Origin: Kutzneria buriramensis | Lineage (GTDB): Bacteria > Actinomycetota > Actinomycetes > Mycobacteriales > Pseudonocardiaceae | Direction: 5' to 3' | NCBI RefSeq assembly: GCF_003387475.1 | Contig: NZ_QUNO01000007.1 | Coordinates: 1 to 64,000, forward strand | DNA length: 64,000 nucleotides | Position numbers and translations under genes: made by a program | Shown here: piece after piece, positions 1 to 7,073 of the stretch | Position numbering within the stretch: position 1 is the first letter of the stretch | How the letters are laid out: each line of letters opens with the position of its first letter | Notes under the pieces: generated by a model | What the model saw: only the letters and a program-made list of their open reading frames with translations | What the model was told of the DNA's origin: nothing | The model's database searches: none

Positions 1-693
1 GCCGCCTTCGTCGGGCAGCTTGTCGCTACCGGCCGCGAGCTCGATGATGTCGGTGAAGGCGTCGCCTTGTCGCTGCGGGGTGGTGCGGGTGTCGTCGGCT
101 TTCGGCTTGGCGAGGGGGCTGATCAGTGCGGCGAGCAGTGCGCCGCTCTCGGGGTCGATGGTGCCTCGGAAGGCGACGGACCCGTCCACGCGGTTGCTGT
201 AGTGGAACTCCCGCTTGGGTTGTGCGAGGTCGTCTTTGGGTTCTGGTCCGTCCTGATCGAGCAGGACCAGGATTCGTTTGGCGGCCAGGCGGAACTGGTG
301 TAGTGGAAGGTCGCTGTGTTGAAGGAGCTCCGCTTCGACCCTGTCGCGGTCCGGAATCGGCGCTTGGGTCAGGGTCTGGTCGAGAACGGTGAGCCGGTCC
401 GCGTCCAGATCACCCGCGCGTGCCGCGTCCCGGACCGCCTCCCTGCCGAAGAGCTGCGCGTGGGCAACGATCTGCAACGCGTCCTTCTTGGTGACGCGCA
501 ACTGAGTCTGGACCTGCGCGACCAACGACACCCGGTCTTCTTTTGACCGCCCGGTGCGGTTCCACAGCTCCGCGACCATCTCGACCAAGCGCGTGTAGGC
601 GGCGCGGCGGAGGTCTTGGGCTTCACCGCAGGCGTGCCAGAGCGACGCGTCGTCCATCCGCCATGCGGCGGTGGCGTCCCGGGTCGCTTCCAT
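1..693 (-). CDS. DUF222 / 13E12-repeat HNH endonuclease family protein, N-terminal part (cut by window edge)
   Basis: The frame is open from ATG at 693 to base 1, giving the first 231 residues. It begins MEATRDATAAWRMDDAS and contains the helical DUF222 domain (a motif like LRVTKKDALQIVAHAQLFG, then DRLTVLDQTL). A segment like RVDGSVAFRGTIDPESGALL, typical just ahead of the C-terminal HNH nuclease, follows. The HNH motif itself would lie beyond the left edge and is not seen. AGGAG stands just before the ATG. These proteins are often multicopy in actinomycetes and their cellular role is not established. The N-terminal family match is clear by eye; nuclease activity is only inferred. Confidence 0.8.
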   Translation of the reverse strand, partial: MEATRDATAAWRMDDASLWHACGEAQDLRRAAYTRLVEMVAELWNRTGRSKEDRVSLVAQVQTQLRVTKKDALQIVAHAQLFGREAVRDAARAGDLDADRLTVLDQTLTQAPIPDRDRVEAELLQHSDLPLHQFRLAAKRILVLLDQDGPEPKDDLAQPKREFHYSNRVDGSVAFRGTIDPESGALLAALISPLAKPKADDTRTTPQRQGDAFTDIIELAAGSDKLPDEGG

Positions 694-765
694 GCTCCTA
701 TTCTACCGTGCTGATCAGGCTTTTTTCGTTGCGTGGACTGGGAATACCCGTTCGAGTGAGGCAAT

Positions 766-779
766 GGAAAGCGCTTTCC
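766..779. promoter_or_regulatory. LacI/CelR-like operator palindrome
   Basis: GGAAAGCGCTTTCC is a perfect 14-bp palindrome centred on AGCGCT, the core of many LacI-family sugar-regulator operators in actinomycetes. It lies about 75 bp upstream of the DUF222 gene start, which is not an expected sugar-regulated gene. It may be left over from a sugar-use gene displaced from this spot. Similar sites occur at 2562 and 2687. Confidence 0.5.
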
Positions 780-960
780 TCAACCTGTCGGCGTCCCCGA
801 CTTCCTCACCCGTCCAAAGCCCTCTGTAGAAGCAACCACCTACGGAGCAGGCCGCAAACCACCTGGCGTGCTTCCCGCCTGAAATGAGCGAACTGGGCAA
901 CTATCACGCAGGCCCGTAACCACGGTCTGGGTGGTGGTGGCGAACATGGTTGGTGGTGAG

Positions 961-1222
961 AGATGGGGCGGGTGGGTGGGAAACCGGCGCACTACGGCCG
1001 GAGTGTGTGGTGGGGTAGGTGGTCGGCAATGAGTGATGGAGTAGGTGGGTGGGAAACCGGCGCACTACGGCCGGAGTGTGTGGTGGGGTAGGTGGTCGGC
1101 AATGAGTGATGGAGTAGGTGGGTGGGAAACCGGCGCACTACGGCCGGAGTGTGTGGTGGGGTAGGTGGCCGGCAATCAGAGATGGAGCAGGTGGGCGGGA
1201 AACCGACGCACCACGGCCCGAG
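961..1222. repeat. Tandem repeat, 73-bp unit, about 3.6 copies
   Basis: The units start at 961, 1034, 1107 and 1180 with an exact 73-bp spacing. Copies two and three are almost identical. The first 20 bases of copy one and the last partial copy are diverged, and a still weaker echo occurs near 1290 (GCGGGAACCTGACGCAACCG). Each unit carries AAACCGGCGCACTACGGCCG. The array fills most of the 661-bp gap between the DUF222 gene and the GH105-like gene. I see no coding sequence in the gap: the open frames across it come from repetition and GC bias. The units are contiguous with no spacers, so this is not CRISPR. Confidence 0.9.
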
Positions 1223-1354
1223 GGCGGGGGCCTGACCTACCGAGGGCGCAACCGTTGGTGCCTGGTGTTGCGGTGCTTGGGGCAGTAGGCGGGAACCTGA
1301 CGCAACCGAGGTCTCGGTCGCCGGTGGCTTCACATCCACCGCCACCTGAGTCGG

Positions 1355-2437
1355 TCACAATCCGCACAGTTGTCCGAGTTGGCTGCCGGCGAGCAGGAAA
1401 GCGCCGACTCCGTAGTTCGCCGTGGATCCAGCCGGCGCCTTTGCCGGCGCGCTGCCGACCGGTTGTACGTATCCGAGAAAACCGTCGGAGTGCACCGATG
1501 TGCCGGCCATTGCCTGCCATGCCCGTGTGACGACGGGTGTGTACGTCGCTGCGTCGAGAACACCGTGGTTGATGCCCCACGCAATGGCGTAGGTGAACAG
1601 GGCGGTGCCGCTGGTCTCGGGGCCCGGGAACTGCGACGGGTCGCGCAGGCTGACGTACCAGAATCCGGACGGCTGCTGCAGGGCTTTCAACGCGGCGGCC
1701 ATCTGACGGAGCGTCTGCACGTATTCGGCACGGTGCTGATCGGTCGCGGGCAGGACCTCGAGGGTGCGGGCCAGCGCGGCGGCGGCCCAGCCGTTGCCGC
1801 GCGACCAGTACACGTTCTTGCCGACGAAGGTGCCGTCGCGCCACCACAGCCCGACGGCCGGGTTCCACAGCCCGCGGGTCTGCTTGGTGTCGTGGAACAG
1901 CCCGTACAGCTTGGCCAGGTCGGCCGGGCTGTTGTCGACCTGGGCCAGCTCGGCGAAGGCCGGCATGGCCATGAACAGGGCGTCGACCCACCACCACTCG
2001 TTGACCGCCGGCCGGTTGACCATGGTCCGCACGCTCTGCCGGATCTGAGTGAGATCCGCGGCCGGGTGGGCGGGATCGTGCTGGTAGAGCTGGATGTACG
2101 TCTGCGCGGCGGCCTGGCTGTTGGCGTCGGACGTGGTCGGCCCGCCGTCGAGGGCGAACCGCTGTGCCCGGGCCCACCGGGCCGCGTACTCGAGGTACGG
2201 CTGGTCGCCGAGCGCGTCGGCGGCGGCCATGTCGCCGGTGAAGTACGTGCCGACGGTCCAGTCCCGCGACGCCGGGACGGGGTTGTGGGACTGCCAGTAG
2301 TCGTTGACCAGCCGCATGGTCGACCCGATGCCGGTCGGGCAGGAGGCCGGCGGGCTCGGCGCCGCGGCGGCCGGGGTGACGCCGCCGGCCGCCACGCCGA
2401 CGATCGCGCATATCGCTGCGACGCATTTCTTGATCAC
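1355..2437 (-). CDS. Secreted GH105/GH88-type unsaturated glycuronyl hydrolase
   Basis: A 360-aa protein is predicted from GTG at 2437, preceded by GAGGAAAC. The start is chosen because it gives a clean signal peptide (VIKKCVAAICAIVGVAAGG, then an Ala-rich cleavage region). The body looks like the (alpha/alpha)6 barrel of GH105/GH88 enzymes, which remove unsaturated uronic acid sugars from pectin or rhamnogalacturonan fragments. The segment WWWVDALFMAMPAFAEL near residue 150 holds the likely catalytic Asp, and YWSRGNGWAAAALART near 213 is typical of the family. A LacI-type operator lies about 125 bp upstream. The exact substrate cannot be read from sequence. Confidence 0.82.
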   Translation of the reverse strand: MIKKCVAAICAIVGVAAGGVTPAAAAPSPPASCPTGIGSTMRLVNDYWQSHNPVPASRDWTVGTYFTGDMAAADALGDQPYLEYAARWARAQRFALDGGPTTSDANSQAAAQTYIQLYQHDPAHPAADLTQIRQSVRTMVNRPAVNEWWWVDALFMAMPAFAELAQVDNSPADLAKLYGLFHDTKQTRGLWNPAVGLWWRDGTFVGKNVYWSRGNGWAAAALARTLEVLPATDQHRAEYVQTLRQMAAALKALQQPSGFWYVSLRDPSQFPGPETSGTALFTYAIAWGINHGVLDAATYTPVVTRAWQAMAGTSVHSDGFLGYVQPVGSAPAKAPAGSTANYGVGAFLLAGSQLGQLCGL

Positions 2438-2561
2438 GGGAGTTTCCTCGTGTCGATTGTGACGTTGACGAGTGGTCAAGTCGTGCAAACGATGGTGAAA
2501 CCGGGTGGGCCGATTTCGGATTGCGTCTGGTGCAACGGGGTCGGGCTTATCCCCGTCGACC

Positions 2562-2575
2562 TGGGAGCGCTTCCC
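2562..2575. promoter_or_regulatory. LacI/CebR-like operator upstream of the GH105-type gene
   Basis: TGGGAGCGCTTCCC resembles the known CebR/CelR consensus TGGGAGCGCTCCCA with a single change breaking the palindrome. It lies 125-138 bp upstream of the GH105-type start (minus strand), suiting repression of a plant-polymer gene. No LacI-family gene lies in the window, so the regulator would act from elsewhere. Confidence 0.6.
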
Positions 2576-2686
2576 TGTCGAGTGGGGAAAGGGTAGCCGC
2601 ACGGCGCGAGGCTTGTAAACAGGCCATTCCACGGTGTCAATTGTGTGCGGGTCGGAGCTGGCGGAAGCCGCCGCCGCGGCTCTACC

Positions 2687-2700
2687 GTGAAAGCGCTATC
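2687..2700. promoter_or_regulatory. Imperfect LacI-like operator ahead of the pqqA-like gene
   Basis: GTGAAAGCGCTATC keeps the GAAAGCGCT half of the 766 palindrome and degenerates on the other side. It lies 21-34 bp upstream of the pqqA-like ATG at 2722 and about 112 bp from the 2562 site. One regulator could therefore touch both divergent genes. A single imperfect site is weak evidence. Confidence 0.4.
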
Positions 2701-2721
2701 CCGTCGTGAGAGGAGCGAGCG

Positions 2722-2847
2722 ATGTCCGCACGGAAGATCGCCAAGCCGGCCCGCAGGCCCGCGCCGGTCCGCAAGTCCTGGGTCAAGCCCGATTTCCGCG
2801 ACTACGACACGCCGATGGAGGTCACCGCCTACGCCGCCCGGGCCTGA
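2722..2847 (+). CDS. pqqA: PqqA-like pyrroloquinoline quinone precursor peptide (orphan)
   Basis: This is a 41-residue ORF with an excellent ribosome site (GAGAGGAGCG just before ATG). The C-terminal part reads SWVKPDFRDYDTPMEVTAYA. It matches the PqqA signature W-x-KP-x-F followed by EVTxY, in which the Glu (E33) and Tyr (Y37) are the residues fused into PQQ by the family enzymes. The N-terminus is a basic, proline-rich extension longer than in classic 22-29-residue PqqA. No pqqB, C, D or E homologue, radical-SAM gene or PQQ dehydrogenase is seen in the window. Either the rest is elsewhere or this is a PqqA-like peptide with another fate. Motif recognition is strong; function without partners is inference. 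Confidence 0.75.
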   Translation: MSARKIAKPARRPAPVRKSWVKPDFRDYDTPMEVTAYAARA

Positions 2848-2895
2848 CCCGACGGCGCGAAGACGAGGATGTCTCGAGCCGGCGTGGCGGCAGGA

Positions 2896-3309
2896 TCACG
2901 CCGGCTCGCGGACGGCTGTCTCGTGCACGTACGCCCACCGCCACGCGCTGCCGACGGCATGCAGCAGCGCAGTGGTGAGGCGGACGGCCCGTTCTTCGTG
3001 CGCGACATGTGTCTCCGTGAACCGAACCAGCACGAAGTCGTCCATGCGAGCCACAACCACGACGTCGGAGACGTCGATGCGCAGCCCGGGCCTGGCGCCG
3101 GCGGACGCCTCCAGCGCGGCGAGCAACTCGTCACGATCGAGCACACTTCCGCGGGCAGTCACCAGGGTGAAATCGGCTGTGTGCGCGGCGCGCAGGTCGG
3201 CCAGGACTGTCGCCGGGGCGGACGATCCCAGCCACTGGGCCAGCAGGTGGTGGTGCGCAGCTACCACGTCGTACATGGTCGGAGTCCAAGGCCTCGCGTC
3301 TGTGGTCAC
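2896..3309 (-). CDS. NTF2-like (SnoaL/DUF4440-type) small protein
   Basis: A 137-aa protein starts at GTG 3309, whose bases overlap the TGA of the PPK2 gene (GTGA), so it should be translated by coupling. The sequence has the alternating helix/strand layout of the NTF2 fold. An early helix (MYDVVAAHHHLLAQWLG) is followed by DFTLVTARGSVLDRDELLAALEAS, then strands such as RIDVSDVVVVARMDDFVLVRFTETH. Proteins of this fold bind small ligands or act as small enzymes; the substrate here is unknown. The coupling to PPK2 suggests a shared expression need rather than a shown partnership. Confidence 0.6.
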   Translation of the reverse strand: MTTDARPWTPTMYDVVAAHHHLLAQWLGSSAPATVLADLRAAHTADFTLVTARGSVLDRDELLAALEASAGARPGLRIDVSDVVVVARMDDFVLVRFTETHVAHEERAVRLTTALLHAVGSAWRWAYVHETAVREPA

Positions 3310-4097
3310 AGCGTCGCCGCGTGGTCGGGCACGAAGTGCTGACTGCTCATCGGCGGCCGCACGTAGCCGGTGGACGGCGGCCGGGGCGGCAGGTGCACCG
3401 GCCGCTGCTTCACGTCGTGATACGGGATCGTCGACAGCAGGTGGGCGATCATGTTGATACGGGCGGCCCGCTTGTCGTCGCTGTGCACCACGTTCCACGG
3501 CGCCTCGGGGATGTCGGTGTGCACGAACATCTCGTCCTTGGCCCGGGAGTAGTCCTCCCACCGGGTGATCGACTCCATGTCCATCGGGGACAGCTTCCAC
3601 TGCCGCATCGGGTCGTCGAGCCGGGCCTTGAACCGCTTCTGCTGCTCCTCGTCGGACACCGAGAACCAGTACTTGCGCAGCAGCAGCCCGTCCTCGACGA
3701 GCAGGCGCTCGAAGATGGGGCACTGGTGCAGGAAGCGCCGGTACTCGTCGGGGGTGCAGAAGCCCATCACGTGCTCGACGCCGGCCCGGTTGTACCAGGA
3801 CCGGTCGAACAGCACGATCTCGCCGCCGGCCGGCAGGTGCGCGGTGTAGCGCTGGAAGTAGAACTGGGTCCGCTCGCGCTCGGTCGGGGCCGGCAGCGCG
3901 GCGATCCGCACGACGCGGGGGTTGAGGTACTGCGCGACCCGCTGGATGGCGCCGCCCTTGCCGGCGGCGTCGCGGCCCTCGAAGATCACCGCGACCCGGG
4001 CGTTCTCGGCCCGCACCCACTCCTGGAGCTTGACCAGCTCCGCCTGGAGGCGGAACAGCTCGGGCTCGTACAGCTCTCGGGCGAGGCGCTTGCTCAT
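3306..4097 (-). CDS. ppk2: Polyphosphate kinase 2 (PPK2 family)
   Basis: This 263-aa protein uses ATG 4097, preceded by GGAGGG, rather than an upstream in-frame start. It carries the PPK2 P-loop GRDAAGKGG near residue 41 and the Walker B/lid motif LFDRSWYNR near residue 98. RYTAHLPAGGE and a WKLSPMDMES segment are also typical. PPK2 enzymes transfer phosphate between inorganic polyphosphate and nucleotides in the cytoplasm. The length fits single-domain class I PPK2 enzymes (mainly diphosphate kinases), but class cannot be fixed by eye. It is followed with a four-base overlap by the NTF2-like gene. Confidence 0.93.
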   Translation of the reverse strand: MSKRLARELYEPELFRLQAELVKLQEWVRAENARVAVIFEGRDAAGKGGAIQRVAQYLNPRVVRIAALPAPTERERTQFYFQRYTAHLPAGGEIVLFDRSWYNRAGVEHVMGFCTPDEYRRFLHQCPIFERLLVEDGLLLRKYWFSVSDEEQQKRFKARLDDPMRQWKLSPMDMESITRWEDYSRAKDEMFVHTDIPEAPWNVVHSDDKRAARINMIAHLLSTIPYHDVKQRPVHLPPRPPSTGYVRPPMSSQHFVPDHAATL

Positions 4098-4121
4098 GCT
4101 CAGATCCCTCCGACGACACGC

Positions 4122-4150
4122 GACCACGTCACGCTAGCCGTGACGTGGTC
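4122..4150. terminator. Strong hairpin between the M28 peptidase and PPK2 genes
   Basis: GACCACGTCAC (4122-4132) pairs perfectly with GTGACGTGGTC (4140-4150) around a 7-base loop. It lies just past the stop of the minus-strand peptidase gene and ahead of the PPK2 start. It has no T-run, as is common for actinomycete terminators. An operator role is the alternative. Confidence 0.6.
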
Positions 4151-4166
4151 GGCGCGCCGCCGGAGG

Positions 4167-5813
4167 TCAGCTGGTCGGGGAGTGCGGCGCGGGCGCGATG
4201 CTCGCGTGCGCGGGTTTGCTGCCGGGGTGCAGCACCGACCGGTTGAACGCCATGTCGACGACCATGGTGGCGAAGCCCCGCGAGATGAAGGTCATCACCT
4301 TCGGATCGTTGTTGGCGAGGTTGTCGCACCAGCGGAACGGGTTGTCCACGCAGCCGCCGTCGGTGCCGGGCACGGTGCCCTCGAAGTTGCCGGTGGTGCC
4401 GCCGAACAGCGCGACGTCGCCGTCGGTCTTGCAGCAGTCCTGGCCGGTCAGCACGCCGCTGGCGGGGATGCCCGCCTGGTTGAAGTTGAACGCGTCGGTG
4501 CCGACCGGGGAGAACAGCTCGTTCTTCAGGCCGATCGAGGTGAAGTAGCCGATGCCCTGGTCCCGGGCCACCGTCGACGGCTGGTAGACCTGCGGCGGGA
4601 ACTGCGTCGTCACGGTGCGGCCGAACAGGTCGACGCCGGCCGGATCGAGCACGCCGACCACGTAGTTGCGGGTCGCGGTGACGTCCGCGTCCAGGTCGTA
4701 GCCGATCTTGGCCAGGTCGGTCGGGCTCAGGCTGTTCACGTACGCGGTCGAGCCGAGCAGGCCGAGTTCCTCGCCGCCGAACCAGATGAAGCGCAGCTTG
4801 TTGAGCGGGTGCACCTTCCGCATCTGCTGGGCGATGTCGAGGATCGTCGCCGAGCCGGACGCGTTGTCGAGCATGCCGGCGCCGTAGATCGCGTCCAGGT
4901 GCGCGTCGACGACCACGACGTGGTTCGGGTCGCCGCCGCGCGAGTCGGCGATGACGTTGTAGTCGTCGGCGTTCGGGTTCACGACCGCCTTGATGGCGAT
5001 GCTCATCGTCGGCGGCGTGCCGGAATTGGCCTGGGTGAGCAGGTCGCTGCCGGCGGCGAAGGACGTGAAGGCGACGGGGATCGTCGGCACGATCCGGTTG
5101 CCGGCGGCGTCGCTGAGGGAGCCGTTGAGCACGGCGGTGCGCCCCGGGTTGCCCTCGTTGAAGATCACCACGCCGGAGGCGCCGGCCGCCTGGGCGTTCT
5201 GCACCTTCACGCCGAACGGGCAGGTGCCGCGCTGGATCAGGGCGATGTGGCCGGGCACGAAGGTGGCGAAGTCCGCCGCCGTGCAGCCGCTGGACGAGGT
5301 GGGTGTGGGCGTCGGCGGGACGATGATGCCGCCGGCCGGCTGAAGGGTCGCGGTGGCTGTTCCGGTGCTCTGCCCGGAGTTCCACTCGCTGACGATCGTG
5401 TAGTCGTGCGTCGTCGGCGACGTCTCGCTGAACGTCGGGATGGCGGTGTAGGCGAAGTAGAAGAACTTGTACGTCTGGATCGAGACGTCGTAGCCGGCCT
5501 GCCGCATCTGCCTCGCGACATAGTCGGCCGACGCCTTGTACCCCGGCTCGCCGGAGTTGCGCGACGGGTGGCCGTCCGGGCCGGGGTTGGCGTCGGCGAT
5601 GGCCTGGAAGGCCCGCATGTGCCGCCAGAGATCGTCGGTTCGGATGCACGGCACCAGCTTCTTCGCGGTGTCGTTGACCCGGTGGTCGCAGCCGTTGTGG
5701 TCGGGCGACGCCGGCTGTGCCGTCGCCGGCGCGGCCGCCGCGCCGGCGACGAGGGCGACGGCGGCGCCCAGAACCAGGAGCAGACGGGACGTGCTTCGAG
5801 GACGACGGGACAT
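4167..5813 (-). CDS. Secreted M28-family aminopeptidase with PA domain
   Basis: A 548-aa protein has a clear signal peptide (LLLVLGAAVALVAGAAAAPA near residues 11-30). The PA insert spans roughly 165-270 (PGHIALIQRGTCPFGVKVQN). The M28 core has metal-ligand motifs: H305 in DAHLDAIYGAG, D316 in MLDNASGSA, E348/E349 in GGEELGLLGS, and Asp near 373-375. The last His ligand normally seen in a YHxxCD motif appears to be Phe (F493, in NPFRWCDNLAN). Also, TDAFNF replaces the usual SDY/SDH-x-PF. Either the site is altered or the alignment by eye is off. It stands alone on the minus strand with a hairpin terminator after it. Confidence 0.85.
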   Translation of the reverse strand: MSRRPRSTSRLLLVLGAAVALVAGAAAAPATAQPASPDHNGCDHRVNDTAKKLVPCIRTDDLWRHMRAFQAIADANPGPDGHPSRNSGEPGYKASADYVARQMRQAGYDVSIQTYKFFYFAYTAIPTFSETSPTTHDYTIVSEWNSGQSTGTATATLQPAGGIIVPPTPTPTSSSGCTAADFATFVPGHIALIQRGTCPFGVKVQNAQAAGASGVVIFNEGNPGRTAVLNGSLSDAAGNRIVPTIPVAFTSFAAGSDLLTQANSGTPPTMSIAIKAVVNPNADDYNVIADSRGGDPNHVVVVDAHLDAIYGAGMLDNASGSATILDIAQQMRKVHPLNKLRFIWFGGEELGLLGSTAYVNSLSPTDLAKIGYDLDADVTATRNYVVGVLDPAGVDLFGRTVTTQFPPQVYQPSTVARDQGIGYFTSIGLKNELFSPVGTDAFNFNQAGIPASGVLTGQDCCKTDGDVALFGGTTGNFEGTVPGTDGGCVDNPFRWCDNLANNDPKVMTFISRGFATMVVDMAFNRSVLHPGSKPAHASIAPAPHSPTS

Positions 5814-5969
5814 TCGGCCAAGCTCCCCTCGCTAGCCGCTGGAATCGGCTCACGGTGGCACACATCCGGCCGACTGGGCAGGAGCTCCTTGCGCCGATGG
5901 TCGTTACGGCCGGAGGGTTTCCCGCAGTCGGCCTGTTGCGCGGTACTGTCCACTCGCGGGAGGTCCGTG

Positions 5970-7073
5970 ATGAGCGCCGGTCGGTTCCACAGCCTCGACG
6001 TGCTGCGCGCGGTCGCCGTCTGCCTGGTCGTGTACTGCCACGTGGTCGGCGTCTGGCTGCACCAGCACGACGTCCGCTCGACCGCGGGATCGATTCTGGA
6101 GGGCTTCGCGGCCGATCCGCTGGCACTGGCGCTGAACGTCGGCAACCTCGGCGTGGTGATCTTCTTCCTGGTGAGCGGATTCATCGTGACGCACACCGGT
6201 TTCGCCGAGAGCCCCGGGCAGTACGCGGTCAAGCGGCTGCTGCGGATCTACCCGATGCTGGCGGTCGCGGTCCTGCTGTCGGCGGCGCTGTTCACCATCG
6301 GCCTGCACCCGCTGTCCACCGGCGACGGCACCGACGTCGACCCGATGAGCCTGCTGACCAACGTGTCGCTGGCCAACTACCTCATGGCGCCGCGCGTCGT
6401 GCTCGTCGACGTCGGCTGGACGCTCGTCATTGAGGTCCTGTTCTACCTCCTGTTGCTGGCCGCGCTTCCGTTGCTGCGCCGCGCGGTGTGGCCGGTGATC
6501 GTCGGCGAGGTCGCCCTCGTCGCCGCCGTGCTGGCGACCACCCATCTCGGCGGGACGTCGTACGGGCTGCTCGCCGTGAATGTCGGCTATCTGCCGGCTT
6601 TGCTGCTGGGGCAGGTGGTCTGGGCCGTGTGGAGCCGTCACGTCTCGCCGGGGACGGGTGCGGCGCTCGGGATTGCCGCCGTGGCCGAGTACGTCTGGGC
6701 CGGACTGCCCGGCATGGGACGGCAGCCGACCGTCTACCACTACAACCTCACGCTGGCGGTCGGCTTCGGGGTGTTCCTCGCCGTGCTTCTCGCGGAGCGG
6801 CGACTGCGTCCGATCGGCGTGGTCGGCTACCTGGCCGACCACAGCTACTCGCTGTACCTGCTGCACGGCCTGCTCGCCATCGCGCTGATGAACGTGTTGT
6901 ACCCGCTCGTCGGATACCCCGGGGCGGTATTCGGCGGCCTGGCCGCGACGGTCCTCGGCGCGCACCTCGGCTACCGCTGGGTGGAGCGCCCGGGCATGCG
7001 GCTGGCCCGCCGGCTGGGCCGGCACTGGACCGGGCTCGACGTCCGGGCGTCCCACCCACCGGGTCACCGATAG
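5970..7073 (+). CDS. OafA/YrhL-type membrane acyltransferase
   Basis: A 367-aa integral membrane protein starts at ATG 5970, six bases after GGAGG. It opens RFHSLDVLRAVAVCLVVYCH, the usual acyltransferase-3 start with conserved Arg and His. FFLVSGFIVTHTGF and VKRLLRIYP follow, then roughly ten hydrophobic helices and a terminal motif HSYSLYLLHGLL. Such proteins move acetyl or other acyl groups onto sugars or cell-wall and exopolysaccharide groups at the membrane. The acceptor is unknown. Its 3' end overlaps the convergent lectin-like gene by 10 bp. Confidence 0.88.
   Translation: MSAGRFHSLDVLRAVAVCLVVYCHVVGVWLHQHDVRSTAGSILEGFAADPLALALNVGNLGVVIFFLVSGFIVTHTGFAESPGQYAVKRLLRIYPMLAVAVLLSAALFTIGLHPLSTGDGTDVDPMSLLTNVSLANYLMAPRVVLVDVGWTLVIEVLFYLLLLAALPLLRRAVWPVIVGEVALVAAVLATTHLGGTSYGLLAVNVGYLPALLLGQVVWAVWSRHVSPGTGAALGIAAVAEYVWAGLPGMGRQPTVYHYNLTLAVGFGVFLAVLLAERRLRPIGVVGYLADHSYSLYLLHGLLAIALMNVLYPLVGYPGAVFGGLAATVLGAHLGYRWVERPGMRLARRLGRHWTGLDVRASHPPGHR

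Noticed and set aside
961-1222. CRISPR array or gene array
   Set aside because: The 73-bp units touch each other with no unique spacers, and no cas gene is near.
3321-5969. Very long plus-strand open frame continuous with the acyltransferase start
   Set aside because: It lies opposite the PPK2 and M28 genes, which have clear family motifs. Its translation is low-complexity Val/Arg/His/Gly typical of antisense to GC-rich genes. The acyltransferase starts at 5970.
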